The notes: a model not told the origin generated them from the letters alone. A DNA stretch of 64,000 bases from Pseudomonadota bacterium (GCA_038533575.1 JBCAYL010000001.1:2074226-2138225); one strand, 5' to 3'; shown: positions 42,382 to 51,311, counted from the first letter of the stretch. Translations and numbers: made by a program.

Positions 42382-43174
42382 AGAGCCCCCTGAGATCGCT
42401 TGAGGCGAGGGAGGCGGCATGAGCGTCGAGCTTCAGGCCTCCATCCGCGAGGCCGAGCACCCGGTCGCCGTAACGCAGCGCGTGGTCGATATTGTGGGAG
42501 ATGAAGACGACAGTGACACCCTCCTGCCGCGCGAGGGCGAAGAAAAGGTCCATCACGTCCTCGCCCGCCGCGGGATCGAGGGAGGCCGTGGGTTCATCGG
42601 CGATCAGGATCTTGGGCTGGCCCACGAGCGCACGCGCGATAGCCACCCGCTGCGATTGCCCGCCGGAGAGCCTATCGGCGCGGCGCGTGGCGAGCTGGGC
42701 GAGGCTCACCTTCTCCAGCGCTTCCATCGCGGCCTTGCGAGAGGGGGCAGGCGCGAAGGACTGGCTCCAATGCCGGAGCCCCGGACGCTGGCCGAGGAGG
42801 CCCTGCACGACATTCGACAGCACCGACAGGCGCGGGACGAGGTTATGCTTCTGGCTCACGAGCCCCATCTGCGCCCGCATGGCGCGCAGCTCCGCCGCGC
42901 GGGCTTGGCGCACCTGCGTGCCGAGCACGTCGATTGTGCCGGCATCGGCTGGAATGAGCCCGAGAAGGCAGCGCAGGAGCGTGGATTTCCCGGTGCCATT
43001 GGCGCCCACGATGGCCACGGCCTCACCCTGAGAGAGCCCGAAGGAAACGCCTTCGAATATCCGCGTCCCGGCGAAGCTCTTGGCGAGCCCGCTTACCCGG
43101 AGATCCACAGGCAAAACCGGGGCGAAACTCTCCGCCCCGGCTTCGACAGGCGCGCGCGGCGCCTCGATCGTCAT
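42374..43174 (-). CDS. phnC: phosphonate-type ABC transporter ATP-binding protein PhnC (cluster B)
   Basis: 266 residues from ATG 43172-43174 (MTIEAPRAP); a GTG 12 bp upstream, overlapping phnD, is an alternative. Motifs: GANGTGKSTLLRCLLGLIPA (Walker A), LSGGQSQRVAIARALVGQ (signature), ILIADEPTASLDPAAGEDVM (Walker B) and FISHNIDHALRYGDRV. The PhnC pattern QKHNLVPRLSVLSNVVQGLL is present. Works with PhnD and PhnE of this cluster. Confidence 0.9.
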   Translation of the reverse strand: MTIEAPRAPVEAGAESFAPVLPVDLRVSGLAKSFAGTRIFEGVSFGLSQGEAVAIVGANGTGKSTLLRCLLGLIPADAGTIDVLGTQVRQARAAELRAMRAQMGLVSQKHNLVPRLSVLSNVVQGLLGQRPGLRHWSQSFAPAPSRKAAMEALEKVSLAQLATRRADRLSGGQSQRVAIARALVGQPKILIADEPTASLDPAAGEDVMDLFFALARQEGVTVVFISHNIDHALRYGDRVLGLADGGLKLDAHAASLASSDLRGLYD

Positions 43175-43178
43175 CGGA

Positions 43179-44048
43179 TCAGTCACCGATGAAGTTGTCG
43201 AACTGCGGAAAGCCCGCATTAGTGTACATGGCGCGCACGTAGTCGTAAGCGCTGTCCTCGATCTCTACGAGGTCCATGCCGACATACTTGTCGTTCTCCT
43301 CGTGGGCCGTGATGCCCGCGATGATGCTGTCCTTGTTGTCGATGATGGCCCGCTGCACGCGGAGCGCATCTTCCTCCGGCACGTGGGCGCCGACCATGAT
43401 CATGTCGTTGGGCAGATCGCCCGAGCGCGCGAGCATCTTGAAGAAGCCATAGGGCAGGTCCGTCTCGGAGTTGCGCACGCGCAGCCAGGAGCCCGCATTG
43501 GACCCCAGCGCATCCACGTCACCGTTCTTCAGCGCTTCGTGGGCGATGTTGCGGCTCGTATGAGTTTTCTGGATGTCGTTGATCGGGTCGAGACCATAAT
43601 CGGCGAGCACCTGCATGGGGCAGAGCATGTTGGAGGTGGAGCCGATATCACCGAAGGCCACCGTCTTGCCCTTGAGGTCCATGACCGTGTTGATGCCGCT
43701 ATCGGCGCGCACCACGATGGCGCAGTGGTAGTCGGGGCGGCCAAGGCCGACGATGGGCGTGGCATTTGTCAGCTTGTTGATGACGACGTATTCCGCCGGG
43801 CCTGAGACGACGAAATCCACGGTCTCACCGCGCAAAGCTTCCGCGGCGGCGGTGCGCGAGTTCACGGCAAAGAACTCAAACGTGTCGCCGGTCGCTTCCT
43901 CGAGCGCGTCCTTGAACGGACCCCACTCAAGCTGAAGGCGCTCCATGCCCTCGACGTCGGTGACAGCGATGCTCCAAGTCTCGGCATGGGCCGCGAAGGC
44001 CGAAGTGATCGCCAGCGTCGCGCCAGCAAGGATCGAACGGAGTTTCAT
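43179..44048 (-). CDS. phnD: PhnD-like periplasmic binding protein (cluster B)
   Basis: 289 residues from the ATG at 44046-44048, which has a GGGGGG ribosome site and begins a signal peptide (MKLRSILAGATLAITSAFAA, cleavage after AHA). Binding-protein blocks: WSIAVTDVEGMERLQLEWGP, VDFVVSGPAEYVVINKLTN, HCAIVVRADSGINTVMDLKG and FGDIGSTSNMLCPMQVL. It is divergent from cluster A PhnD (FGSSSYAAAY replaced by VVSGPAEYVV), so ligand preference may differ: phosphonate, phosphite or another anion. Confidence 0.87.
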   Translation of the reverse strand: MKLRSILAGATLAITSAFAAHAETWSIAVTDVEGMERLQLEWGPFKDALEEATGDTFEFFAVNSRTAAAEALRGETVDFVVSGPAEYVVINKLTNATPIVGLGRPDYHCAIVVRADSGINTVMDLKGKTVAFGDIGSTSNMLCPMQVLADYGLDPINDIQKTHTSRNIAHEALKNGDVDALGSNAGSWLRVRNSETDLPYGFFKMLARSGDLPNDMIMVGAHVPEEDALRVQRAIIDNKDSIIAGITAHEENDKYVGMDLVEIEDSAYDYVRAMYTNAGFPQFDNFIGD

Positions 44049-44069
44049 GGTGTACCCCCCCTGCATGAA

Positions 44070-44085
44070 ATTCGTTCGAACCTTT
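44070..44085 (-). promoter_or_regulatory. weak PhnF-type operator before phnD of cluster B
   Basis: ATTCGTTCGAACCTTT keeps the left half ATTC-TTCG of the cluster A operator and a TTCGAA core, but the right arm is degraded. It starts 22 bp from the phnD start, between start and Pho box, as in cluster A. Assignment is tentative. Confidence 0.4.
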
Positions 44086-44107
44086 GCAGGGCATTTGAAT
44101 CGGTTCG

Positions 44108-44125
44108 ATGACAGCCGCGTGAAAG
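44108..44125 (-). promoter_or_regulatory. Pho box upstream of phnD of cluster B
   Basis: On the minus strand this reads CTTTCAC-GCGG-CTGTCAT, with a spacer (GCGG) identical to that of the phnF Pho box. It lies 60 bp upstream of the phnD start. Good evidence that cluster B responds to phosphate limitation. Confidence 0.75.
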
Positions 44126-44530
44126 TCTTATTGCAATGCCAAGCAACCGCAGCGCGCGTCGAAGCGAAACGGATGAGTTAAGCGCCCTTGCTCTGAGACC
44201 AACGAACCGCTGTAAGCCTCCTTGGATGCGCCCGTGCACCAACGGCTCTTGATGTCGATCACGGCTGCGGCCCAACATACTCACATATTGGGCTCAAGGT
44301 CCGCTTTGACGGGCCGCACCGCAGCGTTTCAGGCCCGGGGTGAATTGCAGCTATGGGCCGCGAACGCCGTGCCAAGCGCGTCTGGAAGAAGCGCACTGGC
44401 AGATCGGATGACTGCACGGCGGGCTGGTATCAAAAATGGTTTGTCGAGATGTAGAAATCGCCCGACCCTCGTCCGTCTCCCTATTGAAGCCACCCTTTCA
44501 GCTTCGGAATTTAGATAGGAGACTACCGAC
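44126..44530. other. divergent region between phnD (cluster B) and the sigma-factor operon
   Basis: About 400 bp without a convincing gene. It carries the far end of the cluster B promoter on one side and a TGTCGA-containing possible ECF promoter near 44442 on the other. No RNA gene or repeat was recognised. Confidence 0.45.
44442..44466 (+). promoter_or_regulatory. possible ECF42-type promoter
   Basis: TGTCGA followed 15 bp later by CGAC resembles the -35/-10 elements I recall for ECF42 sigma factors. It lies 65 bp before the hypothetical gene that begins the YCII-sigma operon, so autoregulation is possible. The spacing is a little short and the match may be accidental. Confidence 0.3.
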
Positions 44531-45112
44531 ATGTTCCGATCAACCCTGTTCGCGACAGCGGTGCTAGCCTGCGCTGCCACCGCTCAGGCTCAAGACTTCG
44601 CCCCACGTGAAGAACTGATGGCCGTCACAGGCACTTTCCGCAGTGCTGCGCCTGAAGAATGGTATGGCGGCTACGGCACTCGCGAATTCACCTTCGCCGA
44701 TGGCCAATGGCACCTGATCTTCACCCATGCGCTGGATCCCGAAATGACCATGCGCACCTTCCAGTTCCGCACCGGTGGTCCGTTCGAGATCCGCGAGCCG
44801 TCCGAGGCTGTCCTTGGCGCCTATCACGGAGTCTTCCACGAGGATTGGAAGCATGTGACGCTCCTGACGGACGATGCAGGGATCGTGGCGGGCATGGGCA
44901 TGGCGGACTGCGCGCTGACTTACAATCTGGAAACCGATATCTCGAAAACCGGCTGCGGCCATTGGATGCCCGTGGCCGAGTGCGGCGAGGATCACGACCT
45001 CTTCGCGATGGACGAAACGGGTGTCTATTTCGGCGTCCGTCCGCGTGACAACAACATGTGCACCGAAGACCGCACCCCGACGGCACTTCTGCCTGTCGTG
45101 GCCCGCTACTGA
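44531..45112 (+). CDS. hypothetical exported protein
   Basis: 193 residues with an N-terminal signal peptide (FRSTLFATAVLACAATAQAQ) and an AGGAGA ribosome site. The mature part has beta-rich segments (GTREFTFADGQWHLIFTHAL, MRTFQFRTGGPFEIREPSEA) and four cysteines (MADCALTY, KTGCGHW, AECGED, NMCTED) that could form disulfides in the periplasm. No family recognised. It precedes the YCII/sigma pair by 17 bp and may be its cargo or target. Confidence 0.75.
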   Translation: MFRSTLFATAVLACAATAQAQDFAPREELMAVTGTFRSAAPEEWYGGYGTREFTFADGQWHLIFTHALDPEMTMRTFQFRTGGPFEIREPSEAVLGAYHGVFHEDWKHVTLLTDDAGIVAGMGMADCALTYNLETDISKTGCGHWMPVAECGEDHDLFAMDETGVYFGVRPRDNNMCTEDRTPTALLPVVARY

Positions 45113-45129
45113 AACCTGGGAAGAGCGAC

Positions 45130-45483
45130 ATGCAATACATCATCATGAACTACACACCGCCCGCCGATCACCCGGACGCGGACGCAGTGAAGACCGCCGC
45201 CGACGGAGAACTCTGGGGTGCGTATACGCGTGCTCTAGTCGACGCCGGCATCCTTGTCGGCGGTGAGGCCCTGCACCCGTCCCACACCGCGACAACCTTG
45301 CGGATGGCAGATGGCCAGCGTGAAGTGCAGGACGGCCCCTACGCCGCAACAAAGGAGCAGCTTGGCGGCTTCTACGTCATCGACGTGCCGGATCTGGACA
45401 CGGCGCTGGAATGGGCGGCCCGGAACCCGGCCGCATCGAGTGGTGCGGTCGAAGTTCGCCCTGTCATCATGCGCGACGCATGA
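45130..45483 (+). CDS. YCII/DGPF-domain protein
   Basis: 117 residues from the ATG with a GAAGAG ribosome site. The DGPF family signature is present as VQDGPYAATKEQLGGFYVID (DGPY variant), with MQYIIMNYTPP at the start and ALEWAARNPAASSGAVEVRP near the end. DGPF proteins are conserved partners of ECF42 sigma factors and are ferredoxin-like alpha-beta barrels of unproven function. The stop overlaps the sigma-factor start. Confidence 0.9.
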   Translation: MQYIIMNYTPPADHPDADAVKTAADGELWGAYTRALVDAGILVGGEALHPSHTATTLRMADGQREVQDGPYAATKEQLGGFYVIDVPDLDTALEWAARNPAASSGAVEVRPVIMRDA

Positions 45484-46709
45484 GTGGCGCTGCGCGCGCA
45501 GTCGAACGGGTGGCTCGCTTGTCTTATGGCAAGCTGGTCGCCCGACTGGCTGCGCGCACAGGTTCCCTCGCCGAGGCCGAAGACGCGCTCGGTGATGCGC
45601 TGACGAAGGCGCTGGAGACCTGGCCGGAAACCGGCGTGCCCGACCATCCAGAGGCATGGCTGACCATCACCGCCCGCCGCCGGGCCATCGACCGTGCCCG
45701 CAAGGGTGCACTTCCGGCGACATACGAACAGGAATTGACCCGTATGGCTCAAGAACGCGCCGAAATCGCCCCTCCCGCCACGGACCCGCGCTTGCCGCTT
45801 ATGTTCATCTGCGCGCACCCGGCCATTGATGAAACCTTGCGCGCCCCATTGATGCTGCAGGCCGTGCTTGGCCTAGACGCGCGGCGGATGGCGTCAGTGT
45901 TCCTGATGTCGCCCGGAACGCTTGGCCAACGACTGACTCGGGTTAAAGCCAAGATCGAAAGCGCACGCATCACCTTCGAACTGCCGGATGGCCGAGACTT
46001 CGCCGACCGATTGGCGGATGTGCTGAACGCCATCTACGGGGCCTATGTGGTCGGCTACAACGGCATCCCGGCGGGGGATCGCAAGGCGGCAAGCCTCGCC
46101 GAAGAGGCAATCTGGCTGGCGAGCCTTGTTGCGCACGGGTTTCCAAGGGAAGGCGAGGCCAATGGGCTCTTCGCGCTAATGCTGTTTGCCGAGGCGCGGC
46201 GTCCTGCGCGGATCGACCGAGCGACCGGTACGCTTGTTCCGTTGGAAGAACAGGACACCAATCTTTGGGATCGCGCCGTTCTGAGCGACGCCGAAAAAGC
46301 GCTCAGAAACGCCGCAGGCAACTCGAGTCTCGGACGTTTCCAACTCGAAGCCTCGATCCAGGCAGTACACGCGGCCCGGCACCGGTCGGGTACCACCAAC
46401 TGGTCGGAACTGCGTCTTCTCTATGCCGGTCTAGTCGGGTTCTCACCAACGGTCGGCGCTCGTACCGGCGAGGCGGCGGTCTTGATTGAGACGGACGGCC
46501 CCGATGCGGCGCTGTCTGCGCTCGATGCTATCCCTGAGGCCGCCCGGCGATCCTATCAGCCCTGGTGGGCCACCCGTGCCCACGCGCTTGCACGGCTTGG
46601 CCAGAATGGGGAGGCACGTGATGCCTTCGACCGGGCCATAGGCCTCTCCGACGATCCCGCCGCACGGATCTACCTTGCCGATCGCAAGGCGCGGCTCTTG
46701 CAAAGCTAA
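45480..46709 (+). CDS. ECF42-type RNA polymerase sigma factor with helical C-terminal extension
   Basis: 409 residues from the ATG overlapping the YCII stop (ATGA). Region 2 is short (DALTKALETWPETGVPDHPE, then AWLTITARRRAIDRARK) and region 4 is seen in LQAVLGLDARRMASVFLMSP. The remaining 240 residues are helical and TPR-like (AIYGAYVVGYNGIPAGDRKA, YQPWWATRAHALARLGQNGE). This sigma-plus-DUF6596 layout beside a DGPF protein is that of ECF42. No anti-sigma gene is visible; control through the C-terminal extension is inferred. Confidence 0.88.
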   Translation: MSGAARAVERVARLSYGKLVARLAARTGSLAEAEDALGDALTKALETWPETGVPDHPEAWLTITARRRAIDRARKGALPATYEQELTRMAQERAEIAPPATDPRLPLMFICAHPAIDETLRAPLMLQAVLGLDARRMASVFLMSPGTLGQRLTRVKAKIESARITFELPDGRDFADRLADVLNAIYGAYVVGYNGIPAGDRKAASLAEEAIWLASLVAHGFPREGEANGLFALMLFAEARRPARIDRATGTLVPLEEQDTNLWDRAVLSDAEKALRNAAGNSSLGRFQLEASIQAVHAARHRSGTTNWSELRLLYAGLVGFSPTVGARTGEAAVLIETDGPDAALSALDAIPEAARRSYQPWWATRAHALARLGQNGEARDAFDRAIGLSDDPAARIYLADRKARLLQS

Positions 46710-46719
46710 GGAGACGAAC

Positions 46720-47394
46720 ATGAAGGATCAGATCGCCATCGTCACGGGCGCCTCCAGCGGCATCGGCGCCGCCATTGCGACCCATCTGACCAAAGCCGGT
46801 GCAACGGTCATCGGTACCAGTCGCGAAGGATTTGCTTGGCTCGACGTCACGGATATCGCCTCCTGCCGAGCACTTGTTGCGAACATGCTAGCGCAGCATA
46901 GTCGCATCGATATACTGGTAAACAATGCAGGCGCAGCCCGGATCGGTGCATCTGACGCCTTTACCGATCAATAAAACCACTCGGCCTTCGAAACCAATCT
47001 CTTCGGCGCAATGCGCACGGTCCGCGAAGTCCTGACAGCAATGCACACCGCCTGGCGGGGTCGGGTCGTCAACATCTGCTCGGTCGTCGGTTTCCTGCCA
47101 GCCCCCTTCATGGGCGTCTATTCGGCCACCAAACATGCGCTTCAAGGCTTCCCAACGTCGCTTGATCACGAGATGCGCGGCACGGGTCTCAGGTCGCTGG
47201 CCGTCCGCCCCGGCTTCACGCGCACCGCGATCGGCGCCTACACTACCTTCGCCCTAAGCAAAAGCGAGGGTCAGGCGATCTCAGTTCAACGGGCGGTCGA
47301 GGCCAGTCTCGCAAATGCGGATTATCGTGTCCTCGTTGCCCGAGCCGTCTTGCGCCTGGTCACGATGCCAAATCCACCCGCCATCCTAGGGTAG
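46720..47394 (+). pseudogene. short-chain dehydrogenase, interrupted by an in-frame stop
   Basis: The first part encodes an SDR N-terminus, IVTGASSGIGAAIATHLTKA (TGxxxGIG), and ILVNNAGAARIG (NNAG), then stops at TAA 46972-46974. The same frame continues without shift into NHSAFETNLFGAMRTVREVL, the catalytic YSATKHALQG (YxxxK) and VRPGFTRTAIGAY, ending at 47394. One nonsense codon therefore separates two parts of a once-intact gene of about 225 codons. It follows the sigma factor by 10 bp. Stop-codon readthrough or sequencing error are alternatives. Confidence 0.85.
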
Positions 47395-47426
47395 GCCTCG
47401 AAGCGCGCGGCCTGCGACGATTGCAA

Positions 47427-47450
47427 GCCGTTCTGCCGACGGCACTTTTT
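47427..47450 (+). terminator. weak terminator after the SDR remnant
   Basis: GCCGT / ACGGC stem (5 bp, 7-nt loop) followed by AC and five T residues. The stem is short. Confidence 0.4.
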
Positions 47451-47718
47451 GAGCGTGGGTTTCGAAAGCAGTGCGGTTCGGTTGGGTAGTAGACTTCTCA
47501 TTGGACGTCCGCTTCGGGGAAGCTGCGCCGCGCCGAAGGGATTTATTGCCAACGGCAGGTTTGGGCCGAGCGCGTCGCAGGCCTGCCCACCGAAAGCCCT
47601 GGATTCTGCGCTGCCTCCGAAGGCGGCTGTGCGTCCAAATCGACCAGATTTCTGCGCTCCGACGAATGTCCGCTCAACGCTCCAGAGAAGTATTGCGCCA
47701 AAGCTTATATTTCAATAC

Positions 47719-47726
47719 TTCATGAA
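47719..47726 (+). promoter_or_regulatory. possible ArsR operator
   Basis: The 8-bp palindrome TTCATGAA, within an AT-rich stretch containing TATATT, lies 2 bp before the ATG of the ArsR-ArsC fusion gene. ArsR operators often contain TTCA/TGAA arms. Autoregulation is plausible but the site is short. Confidence 0.35.
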
Positions 47727-47728
47727 TC

Positions 47729-48574
47729 ATGGAAGCATTGGTTCCTTACCGCCTCTCAACCCTCGGTCATCCGCACCGCTTGGCTCTGTTCCGGCTGCTC
47801 ATGCGGCGGTACCCTGACCGTGTGCCGGCGACTGAGTTGGCGCAAGCACTCGACCTCAAGCCCAGTACGCTATCGACCTATGTGAACGCCCTCATGCAGG
47901 CGGATCTGGTAACGCAGGAGCGTGTCGGAACCTCGCTGCGCTACGCGATCGACATGGATGCGGCGCGCGAGACATTCGACTACCTGCTGCGCGACTGCTG
48001 TCGGGGTCGCCCGGAAATCTGTTCACCCCTCACATCCTTTGGCCTTGATGGAGACGGTCCCATGACTGATCGCAAGTACAATGTCCTTTTCATCTGCACC
48101 GGCAATTCCGCGCGCTCGATCTTCGCAGAGTCTATCCTGCGCAAGGAGGCTGGAGACAGGTTCGTCGCCTATTCGGCGGGCACCAAGCCGCGCTCAGAGC
48201 TGAATCCATTCGCGCTCGAAGTTCTGAAACAGAAGGGGCATGATATCTCCGTTGTGGAGTCAAAGAACGTGTCGGTCTTTCAAGGCGACGATGCCCCAGA
48301 CTTCGACTTCGTCTTCACTGTCTGCAATCAGGCCGCCAACGAGGAATGTCCCGCCTGGACGGGCCAGCCGGTGAGCGCTCATTGGGGGATGCCGGACCCG
48401 GTGAAGGTTGAAGGTTCCAACGCCGAGAAGAGCCTGGCCTTTCATCAGTCCTATGGCGCGCTTCTGAACCGGATTAAAGCGTTTGCTGCATTGCCAATCG
48501 CGTCTCTCGATCGGATCGCATTGCAGAAAGCCGTCGATGACATTGCACAAACAAATGAAGGAGCCTCTGCTTGA
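47729..48574 (+). CDS. ArsR-type regulator fused to arsenate reductase (LMW phosphatase fold)
   Basis: 281 residues in two domains. Residues 1-95 form an ArsR winged helix ([40 protein letters not shown]). Residues 112-281 are a low-molecular-weight phosphatase-like Ars[21 protein letters not shown] contains the CX5R active-site loop, and [20 protein letters not shown] carries further cysteines for the disulfide relay. The fusion couples sensing and arsenate reduction. The ATG is weakly supported (no clear ribosome site). It leads a coupled operon with GAPDH and ArsJ. Confidence 0.9.
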   Translation: MEALVPYRLSTLGHPHRLALFRLLMRRYPDRVPATELAQALDLKPSTLSTYVNALMQADLVTQERVGTSLRYAIDMDAARETFDYLLRDCCRGRPEICSPLTSFGLDGDGPMTDRKYNVLFICTGNSARSIFAESILRKEAGDRFVAYSAGTKPRSELNPFALEVLKQKGHDISVVESKNVSVFQGDDAPDFDFVFTVCNQAANEECPAWTGQPVSAHWGMPDPVKVEGSNAEKSLAFHQSYGALLNRIKAFAALPIASLDRIALQKAVDDIAQTNEGASA

Positions 48575-49569
48575 CCATCTACGCCCTCAACGGCCTTGGC
48601 AGGATCGGTAAACTTGCCCTGAAACCCTTGCTCGAACGAGGGGCCAAAATTGCCTGGATCAACGATGCCGTGGGCGATCCCGAGATGCATGCCCATCTTC
48701 TTGAGTTCGACACCGTGCATGGCCGGTGGAATGTCGACGTCTCTTATGATGCGGAAAGCGTGACGATTGATGGCGTGCGGCTCCCGTTTATCGGCACCAA
48801 AAACATCGACGATCTTCCCTTGGAAGGCGTGGATGTCGTGATCGATTGCACCGGGGTCTTCAAGTCTGAGGCCAAGCTCGCCCCTTACTTCGAGGCCGGT
48901 GTGAAGAAGGTCGTCGTCTCCGCCCCAGTGAAAGACGGCGATGCGGCCAATATCGTCTACGGTGTGAACCACGACATCTACGATGCAGGCAAACATCGGA
49001 TTGTCACGGCGGCGAGCTGCACGACAAATTGCCTCGCGCCGGTCGTGAAGGTCATTCACGAGAACCTCGGGGTGAAGCACGGATCAATCACCACGATCCA
49101 TGATGTAACAAACACCCAGACCATCGTGGACCGACCCGCGAAGGACTTGCGTCGCGCACGCTCGGCTCTGAACTCCTTGATTCCAACGACCACGGGCAGC
49201 GCAACCGCGATCACGCTGATCTATCCGGAGCTGACCGGGCGTCTCAATGGCCACGCCGTTCGAGTGCCGCTTCTGAATGCGTCACTGACCGATTGTGTGT
49301 TTGAGTTGGAGCGTGAAACCACGGCCGACGAGGTCAACGCGCTTTTCAAAGCGGCCTCCGAGGGCGAGTTGAAAGGCATTCTGGGCTATGAGGAACGGCC
49401 ACTCGTCTCGACTGATTACACCAATGACGAACGTTCGAGCATCGTGGATGCGCCATCAACAATGGTCACCAATGGAACGCAACTGAAGGTTTATGCTTGG
49501 TATGACAATGAGATGGGCTACGCGCACCGCCTCGTTGACGTGGCGCTAATGGTTGGAGATTCGGTATGA
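48571..49569 (+). CDS. arsenic-operon glyceraldehyde-3-phosphate dehydrogenase
   Basis: 332 residues starting at a TTG that overlaps the previous stop (TTGA). NAD-binding [18 protein letters not shown] and catalytic [20 protein letters not shown] with the usual cysteine are present, as are [11 protein letters not shown] and [16 protein letters not shown]. In ars operons this enzyme makes 1-arseno-3-phosphoglycerate from glyceraldehyde 3-phosphate and arsenate, which ArsJ (next gene) exports. It therefore detoxifies arsenate without reduction. Not the glycolytic copy, judging from context. Confidence 0.93.
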   Translation: MTIYALNGLGRIGKLALKPLLERGAKIAWINDAVGDPEMHAHLLEFDTVHGRWNVDVSYDAESVTIDGVRLPFIGTKNIDDLPLEGVDVVIDCTGVFKSEAKLAPYFEAGVKKVVVSAPVKDGDAANIVYGVNHDIYDAGKHRIVTAASCTTNCLAPVVKVIHENLGVKHGSITTIHDVTNTQTIVDRPAKDLRRARSALNSLIPTTTGSATAITLIYPELTGRLNGHAVRVPLLNASLTDCVFELERETTADEVNALFKAASEGELKGILGYEERPLVSTDYTNDERSSIVDAPSTMVTNGTQLKVYAWYDNEMGYAHRLVDVALMVGDSV

Positions 49570-50840
49570 CCGACACCTCTGCGCGACCAGACGGGCTGTC
49601 GGCCTATATCGCCGTGACGGCGGCGTACTGGGCCTTCATGCTAACCGATGGCGCGCTCAGAATGTTGGTGCTGTTGCATTTCCACACGTTGGGCTTCAGC
49701 CCGGTTCAGCTCGCCTACCTATTCGTGCTCTATGAGATCGCAGGCATGGTGACAAACCTCTGCGCGGGATGGATCGCCGCTCGGTTCGGTCTGACCTCCA
49801 CGCTCTACGCGGGCCTTGGCCTTCAGGTCTTGGCGCTTCTGGCGCTAGCGCAGCTCGACCCGACTTGGGCCATTAGCGTTTCGGTCGCATATGTGATGGT
49901 CGTGCAGGGTGCGAGCGGCGTAGCCAAAGACCTTGCGAAGATGTCGTCCAAATCTGCCGTGAAGCTGTTGGCCCCGTCAGAGCATGGCGGGTTGTTTCGT
50001 TGGGTGGCGTTGCTCACGGGTTCCAAGAATGCGGTGAAGGGCCTTGGCTACCTTATGGGGGCTGCGCTGCTGGCGACGCTCGGTTTTGTTTGGGCTGTCC
50101 TAGGAATGGCAGCAATTCTCGCCGCCATCCTGATTGCCGTTTTGATCGCTATGCCGCCAGGCCTGCCGAAGGGTCGTAGAGGCGCGAAGTTCTCGGAGGT
50201 CTTTTCCAAATCAACGAACGTGAACTGGCTCTCAGTGGCACGCGTGTTCTTGTTCGGGGCGCGCGACGTCTGGTTCGTGGTTGGCATCCCGATCTACTTC
50301 TATGCGGTGCTGTCCGATGGGACTGTGGGCGGTAACCGAGCCGCGTTCTTTATGATCGGGACATTTATGTCGGTCTGGGTGATCCTCTACGGTATTGTCC
50401 AGGCGTCTGCCCCACGCATTCTGCGTGCGTCATCAAAACCAGAAGACGAGTTGCTCAGCGCGGCGAAGAGGTGGGCATGGGCCCTTGCGGCAATCCCTGC
50501 AATGCTCACAGTAGCGGCTTTGGCTTCAGATGGCCCTCAGACCTGGCTAACCATCACCCTGATCGCAGGCTTGCTGATCTTTGGCGCGGTCTTCGCGATC
50601 AACTCCGCCCTCCATTCCTATCTGATTCTTGCCTTCACGAAAGCAGAGCGGGTCACCATGGACGTTGGGTTCTATTACATGGCGAACGCGGGAGGGCGGC
50701 TCCTGGGGACAGTCCTCTCCGGCGCAACCTATCAGCTCGGTGGCCTGCCGTTGATGCTGGGAGTCGCAGCGCTCATGGTCGTGGTCGCAGCTCTCACTGC
50801 CGGTCTTCTGCGGCATGAGCCTCAAAGCTCGATCGCGTGA
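49566..50840 (+). CDS. arsJ: ArsJ, 1-arseno-3-phosphoglycerate efflux permease (MFS)
   Basis: 424 residues, about 12 helices, starting at an ATG that overlaps the GAPDH stop. ArsJ-like segments: [59 protein letters not shown] and [16 protein letters not shown]. It pumps 1-arseno-3-phosphoglycerate out of the cell, where it breaks down to arsenate. With the GAPDH and ArsR-ArsC genes this forms a compact arsenate-resistance operon. Confidence 0.93.
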   Translation: MTDTSARPDGLSAYIAVTAAYWAFMLTDGALRMLVLLHFHTLGFSPVQLAYLFVLYEIAGMVTNLCAGWIAARFGLTSTLYAGLGLQVLALLALAQLDPTWAISVSVAYVMVVQGASGVAKDLAKMSSKSAVKLLAPSEHGGLFRWVALLTGSKNAVKGLGYLMGAALLATLGFVWAVLGMAAILAAILIAVLIAMPPGLPKGRRGAKFSEVFSKSTNVNWLSVARVFLFGARDVWFVVGIPIYFYAVLSDGTVGGNRAAFFMIGTFMSVWVILYGIVQASAPRILRASSKPEDELLSAAKRWAWALAAIPAMLTVAALASDGPQTWLTITLIAGLLIFGAVFAINSALHSYLILAFTKAERVTMDVGFYYMANAGGRLLGTVLSGATYQLGGLPLMLGVAALMVVVAALTAGLLRHEPQSSIA

Positions 50841-50856
50841 CTAGCTCGAAGACATG

Positions 50857-50887
50857 AAAGCGGACATTTGCGCAGCCGCAGCGAATG
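50857..50887. repeat. dispersed repeat, partial arm
   Basis: AAAGCGGACATTTGC followed by GCAGCGAATGT carries the AAGCGGACATT core of the dispersed element. The left half is missing. Confidence 0.4.
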
Positions 50888-50988
50888 TGGGATCCCTCCA
50901 AACCGGTGGGGCCGCCTGCCATCCGATTTTGCAATTTCGGCGATTGTCGGCAATGCGGGCTGCGACCGCAGGATCCCGACCAGTCGCT

Positions 50989-51023
50989 GGATGTCGGCTT
51001 TGGGCGGGAAGCGGTCATTCGCT
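50989..51023 (+). repeat. dispersed intergenic repeat (complete copy)
   Basis: GGATGTCGGCTTTGGGCGGG continuing to AAGCGGTCATTCGCTAC. It aligns with the element at 23176-23207 over most of its length (ATGTCGGCTTTGGGC identical) and with 13254-13279 over the right half. Confidence 0.6.
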
Positions 51024-51311
51024 ACAGGTGTTGGCGAACTATAACTTGGAAGGGAAAGCAGTGAATCAGGACCGCGCTCGGTCAACTCTTGGGAAAGTCG
51101 CATCGTGAGTAGTGCTCCCAACAGGCGTATGGACGTCTAGGCGACAGCGACGATCCATACGCTATTGGGAAGACATAGCGTCTAAGTCACGCCACATGCG
51201 AGACGCTCCTATCGCAAACAGAACCCCTATCGTCCTCGCTAAAGGCGGAGCGATTGATTTATGAGGGAGTTCGCCTCAGGTCACAGATGCTGGAGGGCGT
51301 TCTTTGCACCA

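Larger units (their letters stand above)
47395..47728. other. intergenic region between the SDR remnant and the arsenic operon
   Basis: About 330 bp, GC-rich at first, with a weak terminator hairpin near 47427-47450 and an AT-rich promoter patch at 47700-47728. Sequence such as GGACGTCCGCTTCGGGG and GAATGTCCGCTC resembles degenerate arms of the dispersed repeat found elsewhere in the window. Confidence 0.4.
50841..51311. other. intergenic region rich in dispersed repeats
   Basis: About 470 bp with no convincing gene. It holds a partial repeat arm (50857-50887) and a full element (50989-51023) of the dispersed family. No terminator was found directly after arsJ, and no RNA gene was recognised. 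Confidence 0.5.
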
